DNA of 33,283 nt from Pirellulales bacterium (lineage in GTDB: Bacteria > Planctomycetota > Planctomycetia > Pirellulales > UBA7805): NCBI GenBank assembly GCA_029245145.1, contig JAQWPY010000020.1, positions 1 to 33,283 on the forward strand. The letters are read 5' to 3'. The number at the start of each line of letters is the position of its first letter. The stretch's first letter is position 1. The notes beneath the pieces were generated by a model. It was not told the DNA's origin. It did no database searches and saw only the letters and a program-made list of their open reading frames with translations. The translations under genes and the position numbers were made by a program. Shown piece by piece: positions 1 through 8,918 of this stretch.

Positions 1-74
1 CAACCGTTTTTTTTGTCTTCTTCTGCACCGACCGGTGATGGACTTGGGGGTCGTCCGGAGTCGATCGTGCCTTG

Positions 75-1019
75 CTAACTTGATATTGATCCAGCGCTTG
101 AAGATTCCTCCGTATCGCTGCGATCCACTAAGTTTTGCAACTGCTGTGGCGCTATTACGACCCCACAGCTCACGATAAATTGAACGGCCTGATCGATCGA
201 AATATCCAAATCGACCGCTTCGCTCTTTTTGATCGTGACTGTATAGCCCGTGAAGGGAGCAGGTGACGTAGGAATTAAAACAGAAAGCACAGGCTCGTTC
301 GCGACCGAGGCAATGTCCAGCATGCTTTCGCCCGTGACCAAACCCAGCGACCAAATCCCTTTGCGCGGATATTCGATGGCCACAACCCGAGTGTATTCCA
401 CATTGGTGCCGCTAAAAATGAAATCGGTTATTTGTTTAACCGAACCATAGACATTACGAATTAGCGGAAGTTGCTCAATCACCTTGTCGAGACCGGCGAC
501 CGCCATGCGGCCGATACGGGCAGCCAGAAACTTGCCCAGCAGATACATAGTTAAAATAAAAATACAGGTAAAAACCGGAATGACAACTTGAGGGGTCAGA
601 TAGCGAAGGTCGACGTAACGTTGAAGTACCGATTTTCGCGTTGTGGGAATGGGCTTCCCGGCAAGATTTTCTGGATCCGTAACGAGACTGTAAATTTTTT
701 CAGGGACCCACAAAGGATTCGTCCGTCCATCGGGTTGAGCCGGTAAACGGTGATATTCCTCACCATCTTTAGTCGCTAAGTAAATATTGGGGTGAACTCC
801 TGGAAAAGTTGTCACGTTTTCATCGATTGCCCAGACGAGAGCCTGCCGGGTGATGTTTTTAACCGGTTGCATGACGTAGGTGTTCACGGTGCTGCCGATC
901 CAGACAAAAATGACAATCGTCAGCAGGGGTGGCAGAATGACTCCCAACCCGCGAATGAACGCTCGGCGGAAGGGACGCAGCGGTTCGTTACCGTTCTTGG
1001 ATGAGGCGGATCGACTCAT
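75..1019 (-). CDS. DUF502 family membrane protein
   Basis: The 314-residue protein matches the DUF502 family of integral membrane proteins, whose biochemical role is not established. A hydrophobic segment lies at about residues 24-45 (after the basic stretch RPFRRAFIRG) and a second at about 147-165. The cytoplasmic C-terminal half contains the family-like segments LPLIRNVYGSVKQ and SPAPFTGYT. About 100 residues lie between the two membrane segments, including VHPNIYLATKDGEEYH. This is longer than in the compact family members I know, so it looks like a lineage-specific periplasmic insert. The ATG at 1019 has only a weak upstream GAG. The gene lies 160 bp downstream of comF on the same strand, so co-transcription is possible. 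Family assignment is firm; function is unknown. Confidence 0.88.
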   Translation of the reverse strand: MSRSASSKNGNEPLRPFRRAFIRGLGVILPPLLTIVIFVWIGSTVNTYVMQPVKNITRQALVWAIDENVTTFPGVHPNIYLATKDGEEYHRLPAQPDGRTNPLWVPEKIYSLVTDPENLAGKPIPTTRKSVLQRYVDLRYLTPQVVIPVFTCIFILTMYLLGKFLAARIGRMAVAGLDKVIEQLPLIRNVYGSVKQITDFIFSGTNVEYTRVVAIEYPRKGIWSLGLVTGESMLDIASVANEPVLSVLIPTSPAPFTGYTVTIKKSEAVDLDISIDQAVQFIVSCGVVIAPQQLQNLVDRSDTEESSSAGSISS

Positions 1020-1179
1020 AATGGCTCGAAGTTATAGGGATGGGGTTTTGTGCGAAGACGAATCTGCGCAAAAGACACGCGCGGAAACGCGTCCGCCGTA
1101 CCGCTTTTCTATTATTGGCCTAGGTTCCAAGGCTGCCAATCGGGGGCAGACCAATCAACTCCTCGTTATACGGTCACAG

Positions 1180-1962
1180 TCACGCATTCACACTAGCGCG
1201 CGACAGAACAGCGACAGCAATATCGGCGGCCCCCGCCCACCGCAGGACGCGGGCTGCCTCACTACAGGTCGCTCCAGTGGTCAGAACATCGTCAACGAGC
1301 AGAATTCGGGCACCGACCACCCGTTTTTTCGAGCGTACATGAAATGCGCCCCTAAGATTTTTTTTACGATTTAATTTTCCCAGATGGATTTGCGCGGCAG
1401 TGACGCGATTACGAATCAGAGTCCGACGACACGAACCGACACCTAGATATCTGCGGATTGCGGCGGCCATTGCATCTGGCCCATTGACTCCCCGTTTGAA
1501 TCGCCGAACCCAGTGCATCGGAATCGCCAGAATAATATCGGGAGCGAATGAGCGTATTGCTTCTTCGTGCATGCTGGCGAGCAGTCGCCCCAACGATTCT
1601 GCCAGGGGGTGTCCATCGGAAAATTTTGTTTGCAGGACCGCGGTCCGCAAAACCTTTTCGTAGGGACCTAGAGTAAAAACCTGGGAATAAGGATACTGTG
1701 CGCCGGCACATTGAGGACAAAGACACTCTGTGCTAACGACCGAATTGCGGTAGCCGCAGCGAGCACAAAACGATTTATCGCAAATCAATAATGACTCGCG
1801 ACAGTCGCCGCACAATCCCAAAGAACGGTTTGTTTCTTCAAGGTCCCGGCGACACAAATTACACACGGGAGGAAGGATCAGATCGATCGAGGTTTGAAGA
1901 AAACTCAAACTCGAGAAGAATTCTGAAGTAGACGTCAAAATCTTTTGCGAACTCCCATGCAC
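1180..1962 (-). CDS. comF: ComF family phosphoribosyltransferase-like protein
   Basis: This 260-residue protein has the ComF/ComFC architecture. An N-terminal zinc-binding region has four Cys pairs (C34/C37, C51/C54, C66/C69, C80-C85). A type I phosphoribosyltransferase fold follows, with the PRPP-binding loop ILLVDDVLTTGAT at residues 220-232. In competent bacteria ComFC helps import of single-stranded DNA; in most other bacteria its role is unclear. The usual RGFNQ motif is replaced by RGVNGPDA (about 157-164), and the usual PQT motif by AAQIHL, so substrate contacts may differ. The start is GTG at 1962, chosen because GGAGAG lies 8 nt upstream and no in-frame ATG is available. The gene is divergent from the aminotransferase at 2107. 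Confidence 0.9.
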   Translation of the reverse strand: MHGSSQKILTSTSEFFSSLSFLQTSIDLILPPVCNLCRRDLEETNRSLGLCGDCRESLLICDKSFCARCGYRNSVVSTECLCPQCAGAQYPYSQVFTLGPYEKVLRTAVLQTKFSDGHPLAESLGRLLASMHEEAIRSFAPDIILAIPMHWVRRFKRGVNGPDAMAAAIRRYLGVGSCRRTLIRNRVTAAQIHLGKLNRKKNLRGAFHVRSKKRVVGARILLVDDVLTTGATCSEAARVLRWAGAADIAVAVLSRASVNA

Positions 1963-2106
1963 TTCATCGACTCTCCAATAAAAATCACAACGGGGTTATG
2001 TTGTAAGCGTAACACAATGAGATATTAAAAAACATGAATGCGTCTTGACCCCATGATTCCTCGTTTTCTATGCTCGCGAGAACCCACCCCTTTTTAAGGT
2101 ATTGAT

Positions 2107-3393
2107 ATGCCGCCCTTTTCGCGACTCGCCCGAAATACCGTCGAGGCGCCGATAAGCTTTTTGATGCGCGAGGCACTTGCGCGACCGGAATTAATTTCTC
2201 TGGCCGCAGGTTTTGTCGATCAAGCCAGTTTGCCGCTCAGCGAAACGCTCGAGGCCGTGGGACAGTTGCTGAATTCCTCAGCGCAGGGTCGGGCTGCGCT
2301 ACAGTACTCGAGCACCATGGGTGACGGCGCGGTCCGGGAGGCGCTGTTATCGCGACTCCTCATCGCAGATGGTCGATCCGGAGAGGGACCTTCAGTCGAT
2401 CAGGTCATTATGACGGCAGGCAGCAACGAATTACTTTACCAATTGGGGCTCATTCTGCTTGATCCCGATGACATCGTTCTCTGCGCGGCGCCCAGCTACT
2501 TTGTATTTTTAGGGGCGCTGCAGGGGATGCGAGTACACGCTGTCGGCTTGCCGGTGGATGAGGATGGTGTGCTTCCGGAAGCCTTGGATCAGACGCTGAA
2601 AAAAGCGCGTGCAGAGGGAGATGCGGAGCGCATCAAAGCCCTCTATCTGACCACCTATTTTGACAACCCGAGCAGTATCACGACTTCGCAATCGCGACGG
2701 GAACAGATTTTCGAGATAGTTGATCGACACAATCAGGCGAGTCAGCACCTCTATATTATTGAGGATGCGGCATATCGCGATTTACGATACTTTGGCGATG
2801 ATATTCCCAGTCTCCATTCACTGGATCGAAAACAGACAACCGTTATTCATACGAGTTCTTTTTCGAAGTCGTACTCTCCCGGCCTGCGTGTGGGCTGGGG
2901 CGTGTTGCCGAAAGATCTGGTTCAACCGCTAAGCAACCACCAAGGCAATGTAAATTTTGGTGCACCTCATTTCAACCAACAGGTTATTCTTAAGGTCGTG
3001 CAGTCGGATGCCTTTGAATCTCATCTGGAAACGCTTCGAATGACCTACCGCGATAAACTAGAGACGATGGTTTCGGCTGCTCAGAAGTATTTGGGCGACC
3101 TGTCGGAGGTGGCTTGGTTGCCGGCACAGGGGGGATTGTATATTTGGATGCAAATCACCGGGGCCAACACGGCAGAAGATGGCGATCTGTTTTCGCGTGC
3201 GGTTGAGAAAGGCGTACTCTATGTTCCTGGCTGCCACTGTTACCCTCAACGTGGTGCGACGCGTCAGAACGACAAGATTCGATTGAGTTTTGGTGTGCAA
3301 TCGCCCGAACGTATCGAACGTGGCATGCAATTGTTATCCGAGGCAATTCGGGAAACACTCAGCAAAAAAGAATGCCAATCAGTGGCACGGTAG
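2107..3393 (+). CDS. PLP-dependent aminotransferase, class I/II fold
   Basis: The 428-residue protein is a fold-type I aminotransferase resembling the stand-alone 2-aminoadipate/aromatic aminotransferase (LysN/MocR-like) group. Visible PLP features are an Asn in FDNPSS (N187), the IEDAAY motif with Asp220 and Tyr223, and the Schiff-base Lys254 in SFSKSYSPGLRVGW. A C-terminal Arg in DKIRLSFG is expected to bind the substrate carboxylate. Length fits the family (about 400-430). The ATG at 2107 has AAGG about 7 nt upstream. The stop is 16 nt before the downstream permease start, so the two are probably co-transcribed. Substrate cannot be read from sequence; an amino acid with 2-oxoglutarate as acceptor is the family norm. 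Confidence 0.92.
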   Translation: MPPFSRLARNTVEAPISFLMREALARPELISLAAGFVDQASLPLSETLEAVGQLLNSSAQGRAALQYSSTMGDGAVREALLSRLLIADGRSGEGPSVDQVIMTAGSNELLYQLGLILLDPDDIVLCAAPSYFVFLGALQGMRVHAVGLPVDEDGVLPEALDQTLKKARAEGDAERIKALYLTTYFDNPSSITTSQSRREQIFEIVDRHNQASQHLYIIEDAAYRDLRYFGDDIPSLHSLDRKQTTVIHTSSFSKSYSPGLRVGWGVLPKDLVQPLSNHQGNVNFGAPHFNQQVILKVVQSDAFESHLETLRMTYRDKLETMVSAAQKYLGDLSEVAWLPAQGGLYIWMQITGANTAEDGDLFSRAVEKGVLYVPGCHCYPQRGATRQNDKIRLSFGVQSPERIERGMQLLSEAIRETLSKKECQSVAR

Positions 3394-3409
3394 AATCACA
3401 GGCAAGTAT

Positions 3410-4543
3410 ATGGCCATCATCGACCGCTATCTCCTGAAAAACTTTTTGGGCGTGTTTATGGTCTTTTTCCTGAGCTTCTTCGGTCTGTTTGTGGTGGGTG
3501 ACACCGTAAATAATTTTGGGGAACTTCATCGATATGCCGAATCGAATGGCGGATTGTTCCGCACGGTGCTGGGATATTATGGCCTCCGCTCTCTCGTTTT
3601 TTTCGATTGGATGAATCCCCTCCTGATACTCGTCGCGGCCATGTTCACCATCGCGACGTTCCGCAGGCATAACGAAATGACTGCCTTGATGGCCGCCGGG
3701 ATCCGGAACTTACGGATGATTCGACCGCTGTTGATTATGGCCAGCGTTTTGGTGCTGCTCGCGGTGATCAATCGGGAATTTATACTTCCCTCTCTACGGC
3801 AAGAGTTGAGTCTCGATATGAAGCAGCAGCGCGATCAGAAATCGGATGCCCTCACGCCGGTCTACGACAATCAAACAGATATCCTTCTCAGCGGCAAAGG
3901 ATTGATTTTATCGAATGAAAAAATTGTGCAGCCTAATTTTTTTCTGCCGCGAAATTTGGATCGTTACGGAGTTCAATTGCTTGCCGATGAAGCGTTGTAC
4001 CAAAGAGCGGCGGAGGGGCGTCCTCGGGGGTATTTGCTTTCCGGGGTGCGACAACCGGAGGGACTCGTCACGGAGGCATCACTCCAAGTGGAGGGCGTAC
4101 CCACGCTGCTTACGCCTCGAGATACTGCGTGGCTCGAAAAGGACGAGTGTTTTGTTGTCAGTGGCGTGGAGCCCAAACTCCTCGCAAGCGGGGGAACCTG
4201 GCAGCAATTTTCGTCGACCTCAGAACTTGCCGATGCGCTGGAAAACCCGAGTGTGAAACACAATCCGAGCGTCGAGGTCGAACTGCATTCGCGCTTTGTA
4301 CAACCTTTTCTCGACATCAATCTCCTGCTACTGGGATTGCCCTTGGTGCTGACTCGACAATCGCGGAGTTTGTTTTTTTCAGTCGGGCTTTGTGTTTTAT
4401 TGATTGTGGTATTCATGGCGGTGATTATGCTCTGTCACAGTCTGGGAAGTGCTGCCATGCTCAGTCCGTCGCTTGCCGTCTGGCTGCCGCTGATGTTTTT
4501 CGTTCCTTTGGCGGTTGCAACGAGTCTTCCGCTCAGCGAGTAA
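3410..4543 (+). CDS. LptF/LptG (YjgP/YjgQ) family permease
   Basis: A 377-residue inner-membrane protein of the LptF/LptG family, the transmembrane part of the LptBFG transporter that extracts lipopolysaccharide from the inner membrane. It opens with the family-typical IDRYLLKNFLGVF and TM1 (about 10-30). TM2 and TM3 flank the coupling region RRHNEMTALMAAGI. A periplasmic beta-rich domain (about 130-290) and three C-terminal hydrophobic segments follow. The reading frame is open upstream to 3290, but the ATG at 3410 is chosen because the family starts there and the longer version overlaps the aminotransferase by 104 bp. Only one permease is in the window; the partner and LptB are not nearby. 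It could be either F or G, so no symbol is given. Confidence 0.88.
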   Translation: MAIIDRYLLKNFLGVFMVFFLSFFGLFVVGDTVNNFGELHRYAESNGGLFRTVLGYYGLRSLVFFDWMNPLLILVAAMFTIATFRRHNEMTALMAAGIRNLRMIRPLLIMASVLVLLAVINREFILPSLRQELSLDMKQQRDQKSDALTPVYDNQTDILLSGKGLILSNEKIVQPNFFLPRNLDRYGVQLLADEALYQRAAEGRPRGYLLSGVRQPEGLVTEASLQVEGVPTLLTPRDTAWLEKDECFVVSGVEPKLLASGGTWQQFSSTSELADALENPSVKHNPSVEVELHSRFVQPFLDINLLLLGLPLVLTRQSRSLFFSVGLCVLLIVVFMAVIMLCHSLGSAAMLSPSLAVWLPLMFFVPLAVATSLPLSE

Positions 4544-4661
4544 TCCATCTTCCGGCGTCGTGCGGCGGCAATAAGTAAATAGTCTCAGCGTCTACCAGCC
4601 ACACGTTCCTGCCGCTATCGCCCGTTGTGGTGATTACACTGACGAGGTAACGTAGTGCTCC

Positions 4662-5255
4662 ATGGAAGCAGATGCAAATTATTCAGAGGCGATTGTCCGA
4701 TTCCAAGAACTTTTCTCTCGGGCATCGGAAGGTGGTATGCGAGAGCCGGCTGCGATGTCGCTCGCGACGGTCGATCAGAATGGTGGTCCGTCGATACGCA
4801 TTGTTCTGTTGAGAAAAATCGATGAGCGGGGTTTTGTGTTTTTCACAAATTCTCAGAGTCGCAAAGGACAGCAACTCGCAACCAATCCGCAGGCTGCCCT
4901 CTGCTTTCACTACGATTCGTTGGGTGAACAGGTGCGGGTCGAAGGAAACACAGAGAAAATCGACGACTCGGAATCCGATGTTTACTGGACCTCACGTCCG
5001 CGAGAAAGCCGGATTGGAGCGTGGGCTTCTCAGCAGTCAGAATTACTTGTTGACCGCGGCGAACTGGAGGCGCGAATCAAAGAGTATGAGGAAAAATTCG
5101 CAAATCAGGACGTTCCCCGCCCTCCACATTGGTACGGTTATCGTCTTGTACCCCGGCGAATTGAATTTTGGAAAGAGGGCGCGTACCGTCTACATCAGCG
5201 AACGATTTACGAGAGGGGCGAAGCGGATTGGAATCGCTTCGAACTCTATCCCTAA
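4662..5255 (+). CDS. pdxH: Pyridoxamine 5'-phosphate oxidase
   Basis: A 197-residue FMN-dependent oxidase that converts pyridoxine or pyridoxamine 5'-phosphate to pyridoxal 5'-phosphate, the last step of B6 synthesis and salvage. Family motifs are MSLATVDQNGGPSIRIVLLR (substrate and FMN contacts), FFTNSQSRKGQQL (FMN phosphate binding), and SRPRESRIGAWASQQS. The C-terminal block PPHWYGYRLVPRRIEFW ends in RFELYP; the consensus last residues are RL(A/S)P. Length is near the family norm of about 200-220. A GAGG lies about 13 nt before the ATG, further than usual. The gene is 118 bp behind the LptF-like gene, and its PLP product serves enzymes such as the aminotransferase upstream, though no operon link is shown. 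Confidence 0.95.
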   Translation: MEADANYSEAIVRFQELFSRASEGGMREPAAMSLATVDQNGGPSIRIVLLRKIDERGFVFFTNSQSRKGQQLATNPQAALCFHYDSLGEQVRVEGNTEKIDDSESDVYWTSRPRESRIGAWASQQSELLVDRGELEARIKEYEEKFANQDVPRPPHWYGYRLVPRRIEFWKEGAYRLHQRTIYERGEADWNRFELYP

Positions 5256-5502
5256 ATAGTCATCTTCACCCGCAAGTCTCCCGGGTCACCCGTGTGTGGA
5301 TTGCCATCAGGCAGTGCCGAAACCGCACCGGGAAACCATGATAATATCTTGCCGTATGCTGCCCTTTTTCCGGCAAAACAACTTAAAACTGACGTTGTGA
5401 GCCGGTGTGCAGTCCTCTAGAATCCGCCACCCTCCTATTTTTGTACCGGGGCTTTTTAGGAGGAATGTCTTCTCACCGATCGCGCTTGCGAGGTTGCCTT
5501 CT

Positions 5503-7347
5503 ATGTGGCACGTCGACCGTACTGTCTTTCTCCTCATCGCTATCGCTTTTTTGGCATTGTTCGTTCGTCTCGACGGCTCGCGGCTCTGGGACCGCGATGA
5601 GACCCGCAACGCCCGCTGTGCGGTCGAAATGCAACAGCGCGATGATTGGGTGGTTCCCACGTTCAACGACGAATTGCGCGATGCCAAGCCCGTATTGCTC
5701 TACTGGCTGATCCGCTGTTCTTACGCCATTTTCGGAATCAATGAGTTTGCGGCGAGATTTCCTTCCGCCCTGTTAGGGCTGGGGACCATTTTGGCGACCT
5801 ATATGATCGGGCGCCGCTTATTCAATGTCCAAGTCGGCTTCATTGCCGGGGTGATCCTCTCCACTAGTCTCATGTTTGAAGTGGCCAGTCATGCCGCGAC
5901 CCCGGATGCACCGCTTATTTTTTGCTCGACGGTGGGTTTGATGATTTTTGTACTGACCACCTTCAAGCCGAGTGAGGCGTCGTCTGCGAATCGCACGGCA
6001 CCGGAGACTCGAATACCTGGAAAAATGTTTAGTCCGTCGTGGCGATCAGCGATTGCACTCTACGCGGTTCTTGGTTTGGGAATTCTGGCGAAGGGTCCCG
6101 TGGGCCTGATTCTCCCGACGGCGGTGATCGGTATGTTTTTATTGATTGTGAATTTACCGGAACGCAACAATGCCCCTGGGCCTGCAAAACGGATCTGGAA
6201 TCGCGTGAGGGTACGACTGACCGGTGCACTTCGCTGTTTTGCTCCGGCACATTTTTTCAGAACGTGTATGCAAATGCGTCTGCTCACTGCGACACTCGTT
6301 GCCCTGGCAGTGGCCGGACCTTGGTTCTATCTGGTGGGGATCCGAACCGAGGGTGCGTTTTGGAGGGGATTTTTTATCGATGAACACTTCGGCCGCGCGA
6401 CAAGTGCCATGGAAGGGCATTCAGGCGGACCATTTTATTATGTGGTCGCAATCCTGGTCGGCTTTTTCCCCTGGTCGATTTTTGCCACACCGATGTTCGT
6501 CAGTGCGTTTTGCCGCACCGCGCGCCGCGATCCTTGGCGGGTGGGATATCTCTTCGCCTTGTGTTGGGTTGGGGTCTACTTGGCGCTCTTTTCACTGGCG
6601 GCAACCAAATTACCGAGCTACGTGACACCCTGTTATCCGGCGCTGGCCCTATTGTGCAGTTGTTTTTTGTTTCATTTTGCCAAGCGAACTTCTCTCATCC
6701 CTCAGGGCTGGGTCACCAGCGGATTGCTCGTTCTTTTGGTCGTCGGCATTGTCTTTCTCGTGGGCCTCCCCATTACGGCCCATTTTTTCCTTCCTGGCGA
6801 AATGTGGATCGGAGTCTTGGGGGTTCTTCCGTTGGCGGGTGGGGTCCTCTGTTTTTTATTGCTTCGACGCGATCGTCCGCGGGCATTTGTTGTCTCGTAT
6901 GCCACGATGGCGGTCTTGATATTTGTGACGGCATTCGGCTTTGTCGTGCCTTCCGTTGATCGCCACCGCTCCAGTTTTTTGCTTACCGATATCATCCATC
7001 GAAGCGGCGCGCAGACTGAGGTGGGCGCCTTCGGGCCTGTGGAACCGAGTCTCATTTTCTATGCCGAGCGACCGGTCCAGGGTCTTCTGAGAGAGAGCCC
7101 GTTGGCACCGGTTGCCGGTGCGGTCAGCGGCTCGCCGCAGACCGTTGCATCGTTTTTGCGTCAACCGAAGCCGACGGTCGTGATTACGACTGATCGTGGT
7201 TATCAGGAAATTGCAGAATTCCTTCCCCCAAAAACTAAGATACTCGCCGAAGTTCCTCGATTTTTTCGTAAGGATAAACTCCTTCTTCTCGGTTCCCCCG
7301 AGCTTCTCGGCGCAGCTGCTCCAAAGGAAGCGTCGGTCCTGCGGTAG
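5503..7347 (+). CDS. GT39/ArnT-like membrane glycosyltransferase
   Basis: A polytopic membrane protein of 614 residues from the chosen start, related to the ArnT/PMT (GT-C fold) family that transfers sugars from polyprenyl-phosphate carriers on the outer face of the inner membrane. Near the N terminus, LWDRDETRNARCAVEM carries the acidic DRDE motif (30-33) expected in the first periplasmic loop. It is followed by DDWVVPTFN and AKPVLLYWL, both close to the ArnT consensus. About 11-12 hydrophobic segments follow, and the last about 110 residues form a soluble tail. The frame is open back to 5407. The ATG at 5503 is preferred because GAGG sits 9 nt upstream and TM1 starts right after it. The acceptor (lipid A, protein or glycan) cannot be told. 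Confidence 0.88.
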   Translation: MWHVDRTVFLLIAIAFLALFVRLDGSRLWDRDETRNARCAVEMQQRDDWVVPTFNDELRDAKPVLLYWLIRCSYAIFGINEFAARFPSALLGLGTILATYMIGRRLFNVQVGFIAGVILSTSLMFEVASHAATPDAPLIFCSTVGLMIFVLTTFKPSEASSANRTAPETRIPGKMFSPSWRSAIALYAVLGLGILAKGPVGLILPTAVIGMFLLIVNLPERNNAPGPAKRIWNRVRVRLTGALRCFAPAHFFRTCMQMRLLTATLVALAVAGPWFYLVGIRTEGAFWRGFFIDEHFGRATSAMEGHSGGPFYYVVAILVGFFPWSIFATPMFVSAFCRTARRDPWRVGYLFALCWVGVYLALFSLAATKLPSYVTPCYPALALLCSCFLFHFAKRTSLIPQGWVTSGLLVLLVVGIVFLVGLPITAHFFLPGEMWIGVLGVLPLAGGVLCFLLLRRDRPRAFVVSYATMAVLIFVTAFGFVVPSVDRHRSSFLLTDIIHRSGAQTEVGAFGPVEPSLIFYAERPVQGLLRESPLAPVAGAVSGSPQTVASFLRQPKPTVVITTDRGYQEIAEFLPPKTKILAEVPRFFRKDKLLLLGSPELLGAAAPKEASVLR

Positions 7348-7464
7348 TGCTGCCGTCAGGAGATACCTTGCGCAATCTTCCGTCGCCCCTCTCGCGCAAA
7401 GGACTTAGCGGCTAGTATATGAACTTCAAGTTCTTGGTCTGCCCTCTGTTTAAGTCATTCATCG

Positions 7465-7998
7465 ATGAGTTTCAGCGATTTTGAACAGGAAGAGATGTTT
7501 TTCGAGGCGTGGCAGTCGGTTGCGATTGTCCGCCCCGTGTACTATTCCCTGTTCACCTTTGGTGAAACAGTCTTGCCGTATTATCTCGTATGCGGCAATC
7601 GTGAGGGAACCGACCCGCTATCGGTGCGGCAGGGCGACGTGCGAATCAATCGCCCCATGATTTTGACTGCGGAGAATGCGCAACCGGAATTCCATAACTT
7701 TTTTGAGTCGAGTGAAGAGGAAGGGTTTGCCGAAATTTTGTTGGCGCGGACGGCCAAATTTTCGAACTTGAAATTTCTGAATCAAAGCCGACAGCAGCAA
7801 GTCGTTTACGACAGCATGGATGGAGCGGTTGATAAAATAAATCGCCGCCTCGACGATGACGAAGAGGATCGCGTGGCCATTTTGACTGCACCGGAGAACC
7901 TGGCGGGGATCGCCGTGTTGCGTTACGCCGCAGAGCGGGTGCTCAAAAGTGCCCCCGACAATATCCAGGAACTTCGCGAGCGGGGATTTTTACCCTAA
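7465..7998 (+). CDS. Hypothetical acidic protein
   Basis: I do not recognise this 177-residue protein. It has no signal peptide or membrane segment, so it should be cytoplasmic. It is rich in acidic residues (EQEEMFFE at the start, ESSEEEGF near 75-82, RLDDDEEDR near 133-141). It has a regular alternation of predicted strands and helices and ends in an amphipathic helix (AGIAVLRYAAERVLKSA). The third-position composition and lack of competing frames support coding. It stands alone, 117 bp after the glycosyltransferase on the same strand and convergent with the potassium channel gene. The neighbours suggest no specific function. It is probably a lineage-restricted conserved protein. Confidence 0.75.
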   Translation: MSFSDFEQEEMFFEAWQSVAIVRPVYYSLFTFGETVLPYYLVCGNREGTDPLSVRQGDVRINRPMILTAENAQPEFHNFFESSEEEGFAEILLARTAKFSNLKFLNQSRQQQVVYDSMDGAVDKINRRLDDDEEDRVAILTAPENLAGIAVLRYAAERVLKSAPDNIQELRERGFLP

Positions 7999-8051
7999 GT
8001 CACCCACGCTCCCTGCCACAGTTGCCTCGGGGACTCGATCCGCCACGGTCA

Positions 8052-8780
8052 TTACCCAGATGATTCGACCGAATCATCGCCAGTCCTTCCTCGCGCGTTC
8101 GGAAGCACACCCACCAAATGTGCCACCAGAATTGCCAGGTAAAACTGACCGATCACCGACTGAGTCCAGGTAAGGGTCATTGCCAGCGGCATTCGCGGCA
8201 AGATGTCACCGTAACCGAGCGTCGACATGGTAACGAAACTGAGATAAATCAGTTGCGAAAATGCGGTTTCGGTTGCTCCTGCGCTACCGATTTGAACCTC
8301 GACATGATTCTCGAATTGAAATGCTTGTGGGTCCACCTGAAGCAACGCCCCGTAGAGCATGGTCCAACAAAGCCCAATCAGCAGATAGCCACAAATCGCC
8401 CCAATCATGGATGTCCAGCTTGCCAGATGTTCAGCAAAAACGCGGTAAAGCAGTAGACAAGCCATCACGACAAAACAGGCCGCCTGCAAGATGCAGTTGG
8501 TGACAAAGAGCCAATTTGTTTCGACCAGTAGGCCGGTCCAGACAAAACTGAGCGTCACTCCAAGTGCGGGGATCCCGAACAGTATCCAGATTCGAGATCT
8601 GAGGCTGCCGATGGAACCGAGGATCAGGATGACGGTCACCCCGAGATTTAAAAGTACGGGCCTTTCCGGGTTGCGATCTCGCACAAAAGGCAAAACCAGA
8701 CAGACGAACAGGAGTGCCCCGAAAAGTAGTAACAAAAGAAACTTATCTGAAATGGGTCGTGGCGATACTTTTTTTTCCAC
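8052..8780 (-). CDS. Potassium channel, two-TM pore domain protein
   Basis: A 242-residue membrane protein with a K+-channel pore at its C-terminal end. The selectivity filter TLGYGD is at residues 187-192, preceded by the pore helix (FSQLIYLSFVTMS) and followed by a final TM helix (207-226). Four or five hydrophobic segments precede the pore helix, but none carries the repeated Arg pattern of a voltage sensor, so gating is unlikely to be voltage-driven in the usual way. No RCK/TrkA-N domain is fused. The start is GTG at 8780, supported by GAGG about 8 nt upstream. It is divergent from the bestrophin-like gene at 8919 with a 138-bp shared control region. Channel assignment is firm; gating signal and physiology are unknown. 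Confidence 0.88.
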   Translation of the reverse strand: MEKKVSPRPISDKFLLLLLFGALLFVCLVLPFVRDRNPERPVLLNLGVTVILILGSIGSLRSRIWILFGIPALGVTLSFVWTGLLVETNWLFVTNCILQAACFVVMACLLLYRVFAEHLASWTSMIGAICGYLLIGLCWTMLYGALLQVDPQAFQFENHVEVQIGSAGATETAFSQLIYLSFVTMSTLGYGDILPRMPLAMTLTWTQSVIGQFYLAILVAHLVGVLPNARGRTGDDSVESSG

Positions 8781-8918
8781 TGGTTCCCTCGCTCGCTTTT
8801 GATTACAACGTGATCGCTGAAGTAGACGAATCTCAGTGTAAAAAAATGACGGTTCCGCGAAAGCCCCAATGTGAAGTGTGAGGTGTTGGGTTCAAAAACG
8901 TTGCGACTTCGTCAAAAG

